Source of the DNA: Pseudonocardia thermophila | GTDB taxonomy: Bacteria > Actinomycetota > Actinomycetes > Mycobacteriales > Pseudonocardiaceae | Reading direction: 5' to 3' | Assembly: GCF_900142365.1 (NCBI RefSeq) | Contig: NZ_FRAP01000009.1 | Span: forward strand, 62,001 to 126,000 | Length of the DNA: 64,000 nucleotides | Shown here: positions 16,856-25,309 of the stretch, piece by piece | Layout of the letters: each line of letters opens with the position of its first letter | Numbering within the stretch: the stretch's first letter is position 1 | Translations under genes and position numbers: made by a program | The notes under the pieces: model-generated | The model's input: only the letters and a program-made list of their open reading frames with translations | The model's database searches: none | What the model was told of the DNA's origin: nothing

Positions 16856-18571
16856 CTACGACGAACGGTTGCGCGCGCGGCGCTCGTCGAGGTGCAGCCG
16901 CAGCATCGCGGCGGGCGCCCAGGCCGGGGCAGTGCCGCGCAGGGAGACGAGCACCATCGTGGCGAAGGCCAGCGGGACCGACCACAGCGCGGGCTGACCG
17001 AGCAGCACCGACACCAGGCCGGGCGGCGGCGACGCCAGCAGGCCGACGACGATCACCCCGGCCGAGGCGAGCAGCCCGACGACCATGCCGGCGGCCGCCC
17101 CACGGGCGGTGAGGCCGGACCACCACAGCCCCAGCACCAGCAGTGGGCAGAAGGTCGAGGCCGCGACCGCGAACGCGGAGGTGACCAGCACCGAGATGTC
17201 CAGGTGCGCGGCCGGCAGCGCGAGCGCGACGACGACCAGGGCCGCGGCGAGCGTGGTGAACCGCAGCCGCCGCACCGGCGCCGCCGTGCTCATCAAGTCG
17301 TGCGAGACCGCACCTGACAGCGCCAGCAGCAGGCCGAGCGAGGTCGCGAGGAACGCCGCGAACGCACCGGCGGTGAGCATCGCGGTGACCAGCTGGCCGG
17401 CCCAGCCGGTGTCCACCCGCGACGGCAGGGCGACCACGACCGTGTCGGTGCCTCCGGTGAGGAACAGCTCCGGCAGCAGTGCCGCGCCCAGCAGCCCGTA
17501 CACGGCGGGGAACAGGTAGAACGCCGACAGCATCGCCACGGTGATGGCCGCGGTGCGGCGCGCACCCCACCCGTCGGCGCTGGTGTGGAAGCGCACGACG
17601 ATGTGCGGCAGGCCCATCGTGCCCAGCACGGTGGCCACCAGGACCGACAGCGTCGCGAGCAACGGGAACCCGGCCCCGGACGGGTCGAGCAGCGGTCGGG
17701 TCCAGCTCTCGCCGCCCGGCGCGACCGCGCCCGCGACGTCCGGGACGTCGCTGCCCGCGGCGAACCTCCACGTGCTGCCGGTGCGTGCGGTGTAGTCGCC
17801 GGGAGCGAGCACCTGCGGCGGCTGCCCGTCGACGGCGACGGTGGTCGGCTCGGTGATCGTGAGCCGGGTGTCGAGCCGGAACTCGACGGGGGTCTCCTGG
17901 GCGAACGTCGTGAACTCGACCGGGGTGAGCGCCGACGAGCGGGTCTCCGCGCCGACGTGCACGAGCAGCCAGATCGCCGGCACGGTGAACAGCACCATCT
18001 TCAGCGCGAACTGGAACGCCTGCACGTAGGTGGCCGCGCGCATCCCGCCCAGCGCGAGCGTGATCGACACGGCGGCCCCGGCGACCACCACGCCGACCCA
18101 GTACGGAGTGCCGCCGACCAGGTTGAGCAGCAGCCCCGCCGCCTTGAACTGCGGCACCAGGTACAGCACCGCGATCGCGATCACCGCGACCGCGCACAGT
18201 CTGCGCAGCCCGGGCGAGCCGAGCCGGGCCTGGGCGAAGTCGGGCACGGTGAGCGCACCGGTCCGCCGCATCGGGGCCGCCACCAGGGCGAGCATGAGGA
18301 CGTAGCCCGCGGTGAACCCGACCGGGTACCACAGCGCACCGATGCCGTCCTTGACGACGAGCCCGGCCACGCCGAGGAACGACGCCGCCGAGAGGTACTC
18401 CCCCGACACCGCTGCCGCGTTCACCGTGGGCGAGAGCCGCCGCGACGCCACGAGGAAGTCCGACGTCGACCGGATCGCCACGCCGCGGGCCCCGATCAGC
18501 AGCGTCGCGATCACCACCAGCATGAGGGCGGTGACCACCATCGGGGCGGAGCCCGTGCCCGCGGCGATCAC
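16856..18571 (-). CDS. Second sodium:solute symporter (SSS family)
   Basis: Encodes 571 residues and about 13 membrane segments. Shares with the first symporter the [30 protein letters not shown] region and GTMGLPHIVVRFHTS. It has a longer extracytoplasmic loop (about residues 220-300) rich in Thr, Pro and Val. GTG 18571 overlaps the stop of the preceding small membrane-protein gene as GTGA. It lies at the end of a four-gene operon after a LytS/LytR-type pair, so its expression probably answers to an external or internal carboxylate signal (inference). Confidence 0.86.
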   Translation of the reverse strand: MIAAGTGSAPMVVTALMLVVIATLLIGARGVAIRSTSDFLVASRRLSPTVNAAAVSGEYLSAASFLGVAGLVVKDGIGALWYPVGFTAGYVLMLALVAAPMRRTGALTVPDFAQARLGSPGLRRLCAVAVIAIAVLYLVPQFKAAGLLLNLVGGTPYWVGVVVAGAAVSITLALGGMRAATYVQAFQFALKMVLFTVPAIWLLVHVGAETRSSALTPVEFTTFAQETPVEFRLDTRLTITEPTTVAVDGQPPQVLAPGDYTARTGSTWRFAAGSDVPDVAGAVAPGGESWTRPLLDPSGAGFPLLATLSVLVATVLGTMGLPHIVVRFHTSADGWGARRTAAITVAMLSAFYLFPAVYGLLGAALLPELFLTGGTDTVVVALPSRVDTGWAGQLVTAMLTAGAFAAFLATSLGLLLALSGAVSHDLMSTAAPVRRLRFTTLAAALVVVALALPAAHLDISVLVTSAFAVAASTFCPLLVLGLWWSGLTARGAAAGMVVGLLASAGVIVVGLLASPPPGLVSVLLGQPALWSVPLAFATMVLVSLRGTAPAWAPAAMLRLHLDERRARNRSS

Positions 18572-18918
18572 GGTGCCCGTTCGATGCGCTCCGCCCGGCG
18601 CAGCTGCCAGCGGGAGAGCGCGATCAGCAGCGGGTACGGCAGCACCCCCACCGCCAGCCAGGACAGCGGAACCCCGAACACGCGCACGTCGTCGAGGCCG
18701 GGGAAGGCGGCGAGCAGCAGCGGGATGCCCACGATGACCGCGCACAGCAGCGCCACCGCTACGAGCGCCCAGCGCAGCTGCTCGCGGTGGATGCGCCGAG
18801 CCCGTTCCAGATCGCCGGGGGCCAGGTGCGGCGGCAGCGCGGTGTGCCCGAGCCGCCGGCGCGCGAGTGCGACCCGGGTCTGCGGGCTGGTCACGACCAC
18901 GCGCCGCTGCCGGGTCAC
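18568..18918 (-). CDS. Small two-helix membrane protein, DUF485-like partner of the second symporter
   Basis: Encodes 116 residues. A basic N-terminus (about 1-48) is followed by hydrophobic segments WALVAVALLCAVIVGIPLLL and LSWLAVGVLPYPLLIAL, then a short basic tail. Size, topology and position directly before an SSS gene match DUF485 proteins, though the sequence is divergent. Starts GTG 18918, overlapping the response-regulator stop, and ends overlapping the symporter start. Confidence 0.7.
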   Translation of the reverse strand: MTRQRRVVVTSPQTRVALARRRLGHTALPPHLAPGDLERARRIHREQLRWALVAVALLCAVIVGIPLLLAAFPGLDDVRVFGVPLSWLAVGVLPYPLLIALSRWQLRRAERIERAP

Positions 18919-19688
18919 GAGCCGCCCCCGTCGAAGACGCCTCGGGTGGCCGCGTCGAGCAGCACCTCGCGCAGCTCCCGTGCGTGGCGACGGCTCACCG
19001 GGACGTCACCGACGTCGGTGTGGGCGAGCAGGCCACCGGACAGGTCGCTGCGCAGCTCCCGCACCGCCGGCACGGCCAGCAGGTAGCTGCGGTGCACGCG
19101 GACGAACGACGCGCTCGCCCACAGCTCCTCCAGCCGCGAGATCGGGATGCGCACCAGGTGCGCGCCGGACGGCGTGTGCAGGCGCACGTAGTCACCCTGC
19201 GCCTCGACGTAGCGCACGTCGTCGCGGCGGATGAACCGGGTGCGCCCGGCGAGCTCCACCGGCACGGCGGCGAGCGAGTCGACAGCGGGCTTCGCGGGTG
19301 GGGCAGGCGTGTCGATGAAGCGCCGCACCCGCTCCAGCGCAGCCCGCAGCCGCTCCGGGCGCACCGGTTTGAGCAGGTAGTCGGCGGCGCCGATGCCGAA
19401 GGCGTCGGCAGCGTGCTCCTCGTAGGCGGTCACGAACACCACGACCGGCGGGTCCTGCATGCGGGAGAGCAGCGACGCCAGCTCCATCCCGCCCATGCCG
19501 GGCATCGAGATGTCGAGGAACACGACGTCCAGCGGCTCGGCCTGGATCAGCTTCAGCGCGGTCACCGCGTCGGTGGCGGTGCGCACCGAGCCGATCTCGG
19601 GCGCCGCGTCGAGCATGCGGCGCAGCTCCCCCACCGCGGGCTCCACGTCGTCGACGGCGAGCACCCGCCACCCCCCGCTCGACGTCAC
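18915..19688 (-). CDS. LytTR-family response regulator
   Basis: Encodes 257 residues. The receiver domain has the acidic pair DD at 13-14, phospho-acceptor Asp59 in VVFLDISMPG and Lys in YLLKPVRPERL. The C-terminal LytTR DNA-binding domain follows (DVRYVEAQGDYVRLHT, RISRLEELW, FVRVHRSYLLAV). Such regulators bind direct repeats upstream of transporter or murein genes. GTG 19688 is preceded by GGAGCG. It follows the histidine kinase by 43 bases and is coupled to the downstream membrane-protein gene by a 4-base overlap. Confidence 0.9.
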   Translation of the reverse strand: MTSSGGWRVLAVDDVEPAVGELRRMLDAAPEIGSVRTATDAVTALKLIQAEPLDVVFLDISMPGMGGMELASLLSRMQDPPVVVFVTAYEEHAADAFGIGAADYLLKPVRPERLRAALERVRRFIDTPAPPAKPAVDSLAAVPVELAGRTRFIRRDDVRYVEAQGDYVRLHTPSGAHLVRIPISRLEELWASASFVRVHRSYLLAVPAVRELRSDLSGGLLAHTDVGDVPVSRRHARELREVLLDAATRGVFDGGGS

Positions 19689-19731
19689 TGTCCGCGCTCC
19701 TCGATCCAGGTCCTGCACCCGAGACGGCCGG

Positions 19732-20793
19732 TCACGCCACCACCCCCGGCTGGAACCGCGGCACCCGCACCAGCACCTTCGTCCCGGCACCCTCGGCCGT
19801 CTCGATGACCAGACCGTAACCCGGACCGAACACCGTGCGCAGCCGCCGATCGACGTTCAGCAGTCCGACGCTGTTCGGGTCGCCGCGGCCGGCGAGGACG
19901 TCGGCGGCGTGCTGCGGATCCATGCCCGGCCCGTCGTCCTCGACGGTGAGGATGGCCTCGTTGCCCTCGGCTACCCCGTTCACCTGCACGAGCCCGCCCT
20001 CTGGGGTCGCCTCGACCCCGTGCTTGACGGCGTTCTCCACCAGCGGCTGCAGCGCCAGGTACGGCAGCGCGACCGGCAGGATCTCCGGGGCGATGCGCAG
20101 CTGAACCTTCAGCCGGTCCCCGAGCACCGCCCTGGCCAGCGCCAGGTAGGCCTCGATCGCGGCGAACTCGCCCGCGACGGTCGTGTAGTCGCCGCCGCGG
20201 GCGAGGCTGTGGCGGGTGTACTCGGCGAAGTCGAGCATGAGCTCCCTTGCTCGTTCCGGGTCCGACTCGACGAACGACGCGATAGCGGTGAGCGAGTTGT
20301 ACACGAAGTGCGGGGAGATCTCCGCGCGCAGCGCCCGTAGCTCGGCCCGCTCGGCGATCTCGGCCGAGCGCTCCAGCCGGGCCCGTTCCAGCGCCTCGCC
20401 CACCCACGCCGCGGCTTCGTCCAGCGCGGCGCGGTCCAGTCCGTCGGCGGTGACGACGAGCGCGCCGGCCACCTCGTCGCGGGTGTGCAGCGGCAGCGCG
20501 ACCAGCCCGTCCGGCCCCTTGGCGCGGTTGTCGGTGCGCAGGACGGTCGCGACCATCTCCTGGACCACCCGCGGGTCCAGGCCGTTGCCGGACCACACCT
20601 CCTCACCGCCGAGGCCGACGAGCCCCACCGTCCGCACGCCGAGCAGGCGGCGCAGCCGGCGCACCGCCGACGGCGCGCCGGGCCCGCCGATCCCGGCGCG
20701 CAGCTCGTCGGCGATGCGGCGGCCGACGCCGAGCACACCGAGGGCCTCCGCCCCCGCCGGCCGGGCGCCGCCGACCCGCCACCACCGAGCCAC
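19732..20793 (-). CDS. LytS-like sensor histidine kinase with soluble N-terminal (GAF-like) sensor
   Basis: Encodes 353 residues. The His_kinase domain has phospho-acceptor His162 in ISPHFVYNSLTAI, followed by the HATPase module with N-box ENAVKHGVE and G-box DDGPGM. Residues about 40-135 look GAF-like (VRTVGLVGLGGEEVWSGNG ... GLVALPLHTRDEVAGALVV). No membrane segment is present, unlike E. coli BtsS or YpdA, so it should sense a cytoplasmic ligand or the symporter itself. GTG 20793 is inferred as start because the longer upstream frame runs into repeats. First gene of the HK-RR-DUF485-like-SSS operon. Confidence 0.85.
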   Translation of the reverse strand: MARWWRVGGARPAGAEALGVLGVGRRIADELRAGIGGPGAPSAVRRLRRLLGVRTVGLVGLGGEEVWSGNGLDPRVVQEMVATVLRTDNRAKGPDGLVALPLHTRDEVAGALVVTADGLDRAALDEAAAWVGEALERARLERSAEIAERAELRALRAEISPHFVYNSLTAIASFVESDPERARELMLDFAEYTRHSLARGGDYTTVAGEFAAIEAYLALARAVLGDRLKVQLRIAPEILPVALPYLALQPLVENAVKHGVEATPEGGLVQVNGVAEGNEAILTVEDDGPGMDPQHAADVLAGRGDPNSVGLLNVDRRLRTVFGPGYGLVIETAEGAGTKVLVRVPRFQPGVVA

Positions 20794-20910
20794 GTCGGGA
20801 TGATGGCAGGCGCGGCCGCGGCGGTGGAGGCTGGCGCACGGATGCCGGCGCGGCCCGGCGCCGTGGTGGGTGCGGGCCGGGCCGAAGCGCAACGACGGGC
20901 CGGGCCGAAG

Positions 20911-20965
20911 CGCAACGAACGGCACTCTCGTCCACTCCGGGTGGACGAGAGTGCCGTTCGTTGCG
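20911..20965. repeat. Hairpin repeat, family 1 (copy B, perfect 25-bp arms)
   Basis: Arms 20911-20935 and 20941-20965 are perfectly complementary, with the 5-base loop TCCGG. The arm core is CGAACGGCACTCTCGTCCAC. Just before it GGGCCGAAGCGCAACGA is directly repeated (near 20880 and 20903). It lies between the SDR gene end and the histidine kinase start, where it could terminate transcription coming from the SDR gene. Confidence 0.9.
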
Positions 20966-20998
20966 TCCCGGCCACCACCGCGGGGATGCCTTCCGTGA

Positions 20999-21835
20999 TC
21001 AGCCGAGGTCGACGCCGTAGCGCTTCGTCAGCCGCGAGCCCGTGGCGATCAACCGCTGGTAGGCCGAGCCGAGCACGCGCGGCAGCAGGTCGATCGCGCG
21101 CGCGTCCAGCCCGATGAGGATCCGCGGGGAGTTGCGCTCGATCCCGCGGATGATCGTCTTGGCGGCGTCCTCGGGCGAGGTGCGGGCGATCCGACGGAAG
21201 CTGCGCGCCGCCTCCTCGTCGTCCATGCCGGCGGGCTTACGGGCGGAGCGGGCGATGTTCGTGTCGATGCCGCCCGGGTGCACGCAGCTGACGCCCACCG
21301 GGTGCCCGGCGATGAGCATCTCCTCGCGCAGCGCCTCGGTGAACCCGCGCACGGCGAACTTGGCCGCGTTGTAGGCGCTCTGGGTGGGCACCCCGATCAG
21401 GCCGAACACGCTGGAGACGTTCACCAGGTGGCCCTCGCCGGAGGCGATGAGGTGCGGCAGGAAGGCCTTCGTGCCGTGCACGACGCCCCAGAAGTTGACG
21501 CCCATCAGCCAGTCGAGGTCCTCCCAGGACATCTCCTCGACGGTGGCCATGAGCGCGACCCCGGCGTTGTTGACGACCAGGTTGACCTGGCCGAACTCGG
21601 TCACCACCGCATCGGCGTGGGCGAGGAGCGCGGTCCGGTCGGCCACGTCCAGCTCGTGGCCGACGGCCTTCGCGCCGAGCTTCTCGCAGGTCGCGACCGT
21701 GTCGGCGAGCCGGACGGCATCGACGTCGGACAGCGCGAGCCGCGCACCCCGGCCGGCGAGGGCGACGGCCAGCGCCCGCCCGATCCCGGACCCGGCGCCG
21801 GTGATCACGGCGACCTTGTCGGTGAAGTCCCGCAC
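20999..21835 (-). CDS. Short-chain dehydrogenase/reductase
   Basis: Encodes 278 residues. Classical SDR features are the NAD(P) motif TGAGSGIG, the NNAG structural motif, Ser in VNVSSVFGL and the catalytic pair YNAAK. A C-terminal extension (KTIIRGIERNSPRILIGLDARAIDLLPR) is typical of actinobacterial/mycobacterial SDRs acting on lipid or steroid-like alcohols. GTG 21835 follows GGGGGACACC. It is divergent from a TetR gene across 73 bases holding inverted repeats, so likely controlled by that regulator. Confidence 0.88.
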   Translation of the reverse strand: MRDFTDKVAVITGAGSGIGRALAVALAGRGARLALSDVDAVRLADTVATCEKLGAKAVGHELDVADRTALLAHADAVVTEFGQVNLVVNNAGVALMATVEEMSWEDLDWLMGVNFWGVVHGTKAFLPHLIASGEGHLVNVSSVFGLIGVPTQSAYNAAKFAVRGFTEALREEMLIAGHPVGVSCVHPGGIDTNIARSARKPAGMDDEEAARSFRRIARTSPEDAAKTIIRGIERNSPRILIGLDARAIDLLPRVLGSAYQRLIATGSRLTKRYGVDLG

Positions 21836-21855
21836 GGTGTCCCCCTCGGCTACGC

Positions 21856-21889
21856 TGCAACAAAGCGACTGATCTGTTGCAGTGTTGCA
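21856..21889. promoter_or_regulatory. Candidate TetR operator between the SDR and tetR genes
   Basis: TGCAACA (21856-21862) faces TGTTGCA at 21875-21881, with a second TGTTGCA at 21883-21889. The dyads lie in the short divergent promoter region and fit a TetR-type autoregulatory site. Confidence 0.55.
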
Positions 21890-21908
21890 CACGCGAGGAG
21901 AGGCCGCG

Positions 21909-22481
21909 ATGCCCGTGTTACCGCCGGTACCCCCCGCGTCGCTCGATCCCTACCTCGACGCCACCGCGCGCTGCTTCGCCCGCTACGGGGTGCGCCGGAC
22001 GTCGGTGCAGGACGTCGCCCGCGAGCTCGGCGTCAACCGCACCACCGTGTACCGGCAGGTCGGCACGGTGGAGCGGCAGGCGATGCTGCTGCTGATCCGC
22101 GACGCGCACCGCCTGCTCACCTCCCTGAGCGGCTGGATCGACGGACCGGTCGGCCCGCGGACGGTCGTCGACCTCATGGCCGAGGTCGTGCGCCGCGCGC
22201 GCGAGCACCCGGTGCTGGCGAAGGTGCTCGCCGACGAGCCCGAGCTGATCGGCACCTACGTGACCCGGGACGGCGCGGCGCTGATCGAGCTGGTCACCGG
22301 GGTGCTGCGGCCGCTGCTCGAGGCCGCCGCGGCGGCGGGGACGATCGCCCAGCGCGATCCCGGGGTGCTGGCGCAGTGGCTGGTGCGCACGACGGTGTCG
22401 CTGATCCTCACCCCGCCGCCGGTGGAGCTCGAGGTGTTCCTGGCCGAGCTGCTGCTGCCGGCGCTCGAGCCGCAGAGCTAG
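21909..22481 (+). CDS. TetR-family transcriptional regulator
   Basis: Encodes 190 residues. The N-terminal helix-turn-helix reads TARCFARYGVRRTSVQDVARELGVNRTTVYRQVGT, and the variable C-terminal ligand domain includes a Pro/Ala-rich end. ATG 21909 follows GAGGAGAGG; an upstream in-frame ATG would overlap the putative operator. Divergent from the SDR gene, which it probably represses in response to a lipophilic ligand (inference). Confidence 0.87.
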   Translation: MPVLPPVPPASLDPYLDATARCFARYGVRRTSVQDVARELGVNRTTVYRQVGTVERQAMLLLIRDAHRLLTSLSGWIDGPVGPRTVVDLMAEVVRRAREHPVLAKVLADEPELIGTYVTRDGAALIELVTGVLRPLLEAAAAAGTIAQRDPGVLAQWLVRTTVSLILTPPPVELEVFLAELLLPALEPQS

Positions 22482-22751
22482 GGCCCGGGAACCGCGGAGA
22501 GCCGCAGTGCTGATTGTGCGCGGTTCCTTCGTCGCCGGATCGCGGCTCGTGCACTCCCCGCGTCGACGGTGGCTCCTCCGCAGCTCACGGCCCCGTATCG
22601 TTCCGCTGTGGGCCGCTAGGCACCTGCCCGCCGTCGTCGACGCGCGAGCGCCGTGGCCACCTTCCGGTGGTGCTCGGTCAGGAGCGGTGGGTCGGTCCGG
22701 GGGTACGAGGCCGAGGCGCTGTTGAGGTGAATCGCGTCCACCGGCACCAGC
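22482..22751. other. Intergenic stretch with no recognised gene
   Basis: About 270 bases between the convergent tetR and AtuA-like genes. Short open frames exist on both strands but none has a convincing start, ribosome site or recognisable product. No strong hairpin repeat of the families seen elsewhere is present. Confidence 0.5.
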
Positions 22752-24518
22752 TCAGCCGAGGAGCGCTTCCGGTATCTCCACGACCCGGCTGCGCAGGTAC
22801 TCCCCCAGCCCCTTGGCCTGCGGGTCGGGCCTGGTCGAGCTGGCCACGCCCGCCCCCAGCAGCCCGTGCACGATCACGTTGACCGCGTTGAGGTTCGGCA
22901 GCTCGTGCACCTCGATGTCCAGTTCGGCGGTTTCCGGGCCGAGCAGCTCGCGCACCCGGTCCGGGGTGAGGAACCCGCGCAGCCACGGGTAGGCGGCGGG
23001 GTCCCGGGTCCAGACGCCGATGTTCGCGTCGCCGCCCTTGTCCCCCGACCGCGCGCCGCACACCGTGCCGAGCGGGACCCGCCGGGTCGGTCCGGCCACG
23101 GGCTCGGGGTCCGGGACCAGGTCTGGACGAACGGCCCTTTCGTCCACTCGGGGTGGACGAAAGGGCCGTTCGTTGCCCTCCACCCCGGCAGCATCGGCCG
23201 TGGGCGGGTCCGTCACCACCGTGCGCGTGCCGTCGGCGTGCACCACCACGTGCTGCACCGCCGAGCGCGGCACGCTCGCCGGCCGGTACACCCCGAACGC
23301 GCTCTCCGCGGTGGGCGGTGTGGTGGTGTGGAACCCGGCGTATCCGCCCAGCGCCAGCTCCATCGTCGCGTTGGAGAAGGCGCGGCCGACCTTGCGCGGG
23401 TCCGGGTCCTTCACGGTCACCCGCAGGTGCGCGGTGGCCTGCTCGTTGGTCGGAGCGTCGGGCCGGTCGAAGCGCAGCAGCCGCACGTCGACCTCGGTGA
23501 AGCGGTCCTTGCCGCCGAGGATGTCGAACAGCAGCGCCTCGGCGTGCGCCGCCTTGGCCTCGATGTCCAGCCCGGTGAGCACCAGCGTCATCGTGTTGCG
23601 GTAGCCGCCCGCCTCGTTGAGCGCCACCTTCAGCGTCGGCGGCGGGGCGCTGCCGCGCACCCCGGAGATCCGCACCCGGTGCTCGCCCTCCTGCGTGAGC
23701 GTGATCGTGTCGAAGTGCGTGGTGACGTCGGGCCCGAGGTAGGCGGGTCCCTGCAGCTCGTAGAGCAACTGCGCGGTCACCGTGCCGACGGACACGAGCC
23801 CGCCGGTGCCCGGGTGCTTCGTGATCACCGACGAGCCGTCGGCGGCCACCTCGGCGATCGGGAAGCCCGGGTAGCGGCGGTCGGTGATCTCGTCGAGGAA
23901 CGGGTAGTTGCCACCGGTCGCCTGCGGGCCGCACTCGATCACGTGCCCGGCCACGACGGCGCCGGCGAGCGCGTCGAACTCGTCGCGGGCCCAGCCGTGC
24001 CACCACGCCGCAGGCCCGACGGCCAGCGACGCGTCCGTGACCCGCCCGGTCACGACGACGTCCGCCCCGGCCGCGAGCGCCTCGGCGATCCCCCAGCCGC
24101 CGAGGTAGGCGTTGGCGGAGACCGGCTTGCCCTCCACGGGCGGGGTGATCGCGTCGAGGTTGCCGCGCAGGTCATCGCCCTCGACGTGCGCGACCTTCGC
24201 CGAGAGCCCCAGCTTCGCCGCGACGTCGCGGATCGCCGCCGCGAGCCCGGCCGGGTTCAGCCCGCCCGCGTTGGACACGATCTTGATGCCGCGCTCCAGG
24301 CAGGTGCCGAGGACCTCCTCGACCTGCCGCAGGAACGTGGTGGCGTAGCCGAGCGCCGGGTCCTTGGCCTGCGCCTTGGCCAGGATGAGCATGGTCAGCT
24401 CGGCGAGGTAGTCCCCGCACAGCACGTCGATCGGGCCGCCCTCGACCATCTCCCGCGCAGCGGCGAGGCGGTCGCCGTAGAAGCCCGAGCAGTTGCCGAT
24501 GATCACCGGTCGCGTCAT
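22752..24518 (-). CDS. AtuA-like acyclic terpene utilisation protein (DUF1446) with C-terminal AtuA-like domain
   Basis: Encodes 588 residues. The N-terminal DUF1446 domain (about 1-445) has IGNCSGFYGDR, IKIVSNAGGLNP, GRVTDASLAVGPAAWW and ECGPQATGGNYPF. The C-terminal domain (about 485-588) begins GTVCGARSGDKGGDANIGVWTR. The linker (about 455-480) is encoded by a family-1 hairpin repeat, so that stretch is an in-frame insertion. In Pseudomonas AtuA belongs to the citronellol/geraniol catabolic cluster, role not fully settled. ATG 24518 overlaps the TIGR03084 stop as ATGA; it is the last gene of the acyl-CoA operon. Confidence 0.88.
   Translation of the reverse strand: MTRPVIIGNCSGFYGDRLAAAREMVEGGPIDVLCGDYLAELTMLILAKAQAKDPALGYATTFLRQVEEVLGTCLERGIKIVSNAGGLNPAGLAAAIRDVAAKLGLSAKVAHVEGDDLRGNLDAITPPVEGKPVSANAYLGGWGIAEALAAGADVVVTGRVTDASLAVGPAAWWHGWARDEFDALAGAVVAGHVIECGPQATGGNYPFLDEITDRRYPGFPIAEVAADGSSVITKHPGTGGLVSVGTVTAQLLYELQGPAYLGPDVTTHFDTITLTQEGEHRVRISGVRGSAPPPTLKVALNEAGGYRNTMTLVLTGLDIEAKAAHAEALLFDILGGKDRFTEVDVRLLRFDRPDAPTNEQATAHLRVTVKDPDPRKVGRAFSNATMELALGGYAGFHTTTPPTAESAFGVYRPASVPRSAVQHVVVHADGTRTVVTDPPTADAAGVEGNERPFRPPRVDERAVRPDLVPDPEPVAGPTRRVPLGTVCGARSGDKGGDANIGVWTRDPAAYPWLRGFLTPDRVRELLGPETAELDIEVHELPNLNAVNVIVHGLLGAGVASSTRPDPQAKGLGEYLRSRVVEIPEALLG
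23127..23173. repeat. Hairpin repeat, family 1 (copy C), inside a coding region
   Basis: Arms 23127-23147 and 23153-23173 are perfect 21-bp inverted repeats with a TCGGG loop. The arm differs from copy B at paired positions, with matching changes on both sides (CACTCTCG becomes CCCTTTCG), so pairing is conserved while sequence drifts. It encodes part of the linker of the AtuA-like protein without breaking the frame. Confidence 0.9.
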
Positions 24519-25309
24519 GCGAACTCCCCCGGCTTGCGGCCGGTCCCGGCGGGACCGGCGAAGGCCTGTGCGATCGCCATCCACTCCGCCGCGACCGGCC
24601 CCTCGACGACGAGCGAGACGTCGTCGATGTGGCGGCGCTGGGTGACCACCAGGCAGAAGTCCAGCGCCGGGCCGGTCACGGTGTTCTCCGCGTCCTCCGG
24701 TCCCCAGGTCCAGACGGCTCCGGACGGAGCGTTCAGCGTCACGCGGATCGGCGTGGTGGGCGGTTCCTTTCCGTTGACCTGGTAGCTGTAGGCGCGCGCA
24801 CCGATGCCGATGTGCGCGACGTGCCGCAGCCGGTCGGTGGGCTCGCGGGTGACGCCGAACGCGTCGGCGACGTCCTGACCGTGCGCCCAGGTCTCCATGA
24901 TCCGCGCGGTGAGCGACGAGGCCGCGCTCATGGACGGGCCGAACCACGGCACCCGCTTGGCCGGGTCGAGCTGCCGGAACGCCGCCAACAGCCCCGCGCG
25001 TGATCGGTCGAACCAGGCCAGCAGCTGCGCACCGGACAGGTGCCGGTACCGCGCCGCGATCGCATCCGGGTCGATGACCCCGTCGCCGACCAGCTCCTCG
25101 ACGGTCCTGGCGAAGGCGTCGGGATCGGTGGCTGCCTGGACGGCGACGTCGTCGAAGTACGCCAGGTGCGACACCTGGTCGGTCACCGACCAGCCCGCGG
25201 CCGGGGTGGGCCGGCGCCAGTCGGCCTCCGCCAGCGGGGCGAGGACGTCCCGCAGCACCGCGGTCTCGGCCGCCAGGTCGTCGGCCAGCACCTCCATCGA
25301 GACGGCCAC
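24515..25309 (-). CDS. TIGR03084 family protein (DinB/MDMPI-like fold)
   Basis: Encodes 264 residues. The N-terminal half resembles mycothiol-dependent maleylpyruvate isomerase/DinB-like bundles (LPLAEADWRRPTPAAGWSVTDQVSHLAYFDD, with His as a possible metal ligand) and METWAHGQDVADAFG is strongly typical of the family. The C-terminal half is a beta-rich SCP2-like domain. GTG 25309 overlaps the hydratase stop as TAGTG; ATG 25297 is an alternative. Found with acyl-CoA genes in many actinobacteria; its reaction is unknown, possibly a mycothiol-linked or CoA-thioester step. Confidence 0.8.
   Translation of the reverse strand: MAVSMEVLADDLAAETAVLRDVLAPLAEADWRRPTPAAGWSVTDQVSHLAYFDDVAVQAATDPDAFARTVEELVGDGVIDPDAIAARYRHLSGAQLLAWFDRSRAGLLAAFRQLDPAKRVPWFGPSMSAASSLTARIMETWAHGQDVADAFGVTREPTDRLRHVAHIGIGARAYSYQVNGKEPPTTPIRVTLNAPSGAVWTWGPEDAENTVTGPALDFCLVVTQRRHIDDVSLVVEGPVAAEWMAIAQAFAGPAGTGRKPGEFA

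Noticed and set aside
20911..20965. Simple intrinsic terminator of the SDR gene
   Set aside because: The hairpin is strong, but no U-tract follows on either strand and copies occur elsewhere, once inside a gene, so it is listed as a dispersed repeat.
22507..22725. 72-residue plus-strand frame in the gap before the AtuA-like gene
   Set aside because: No ribosome site, Arg/Ser-biased shadow composition and no family resemblance.
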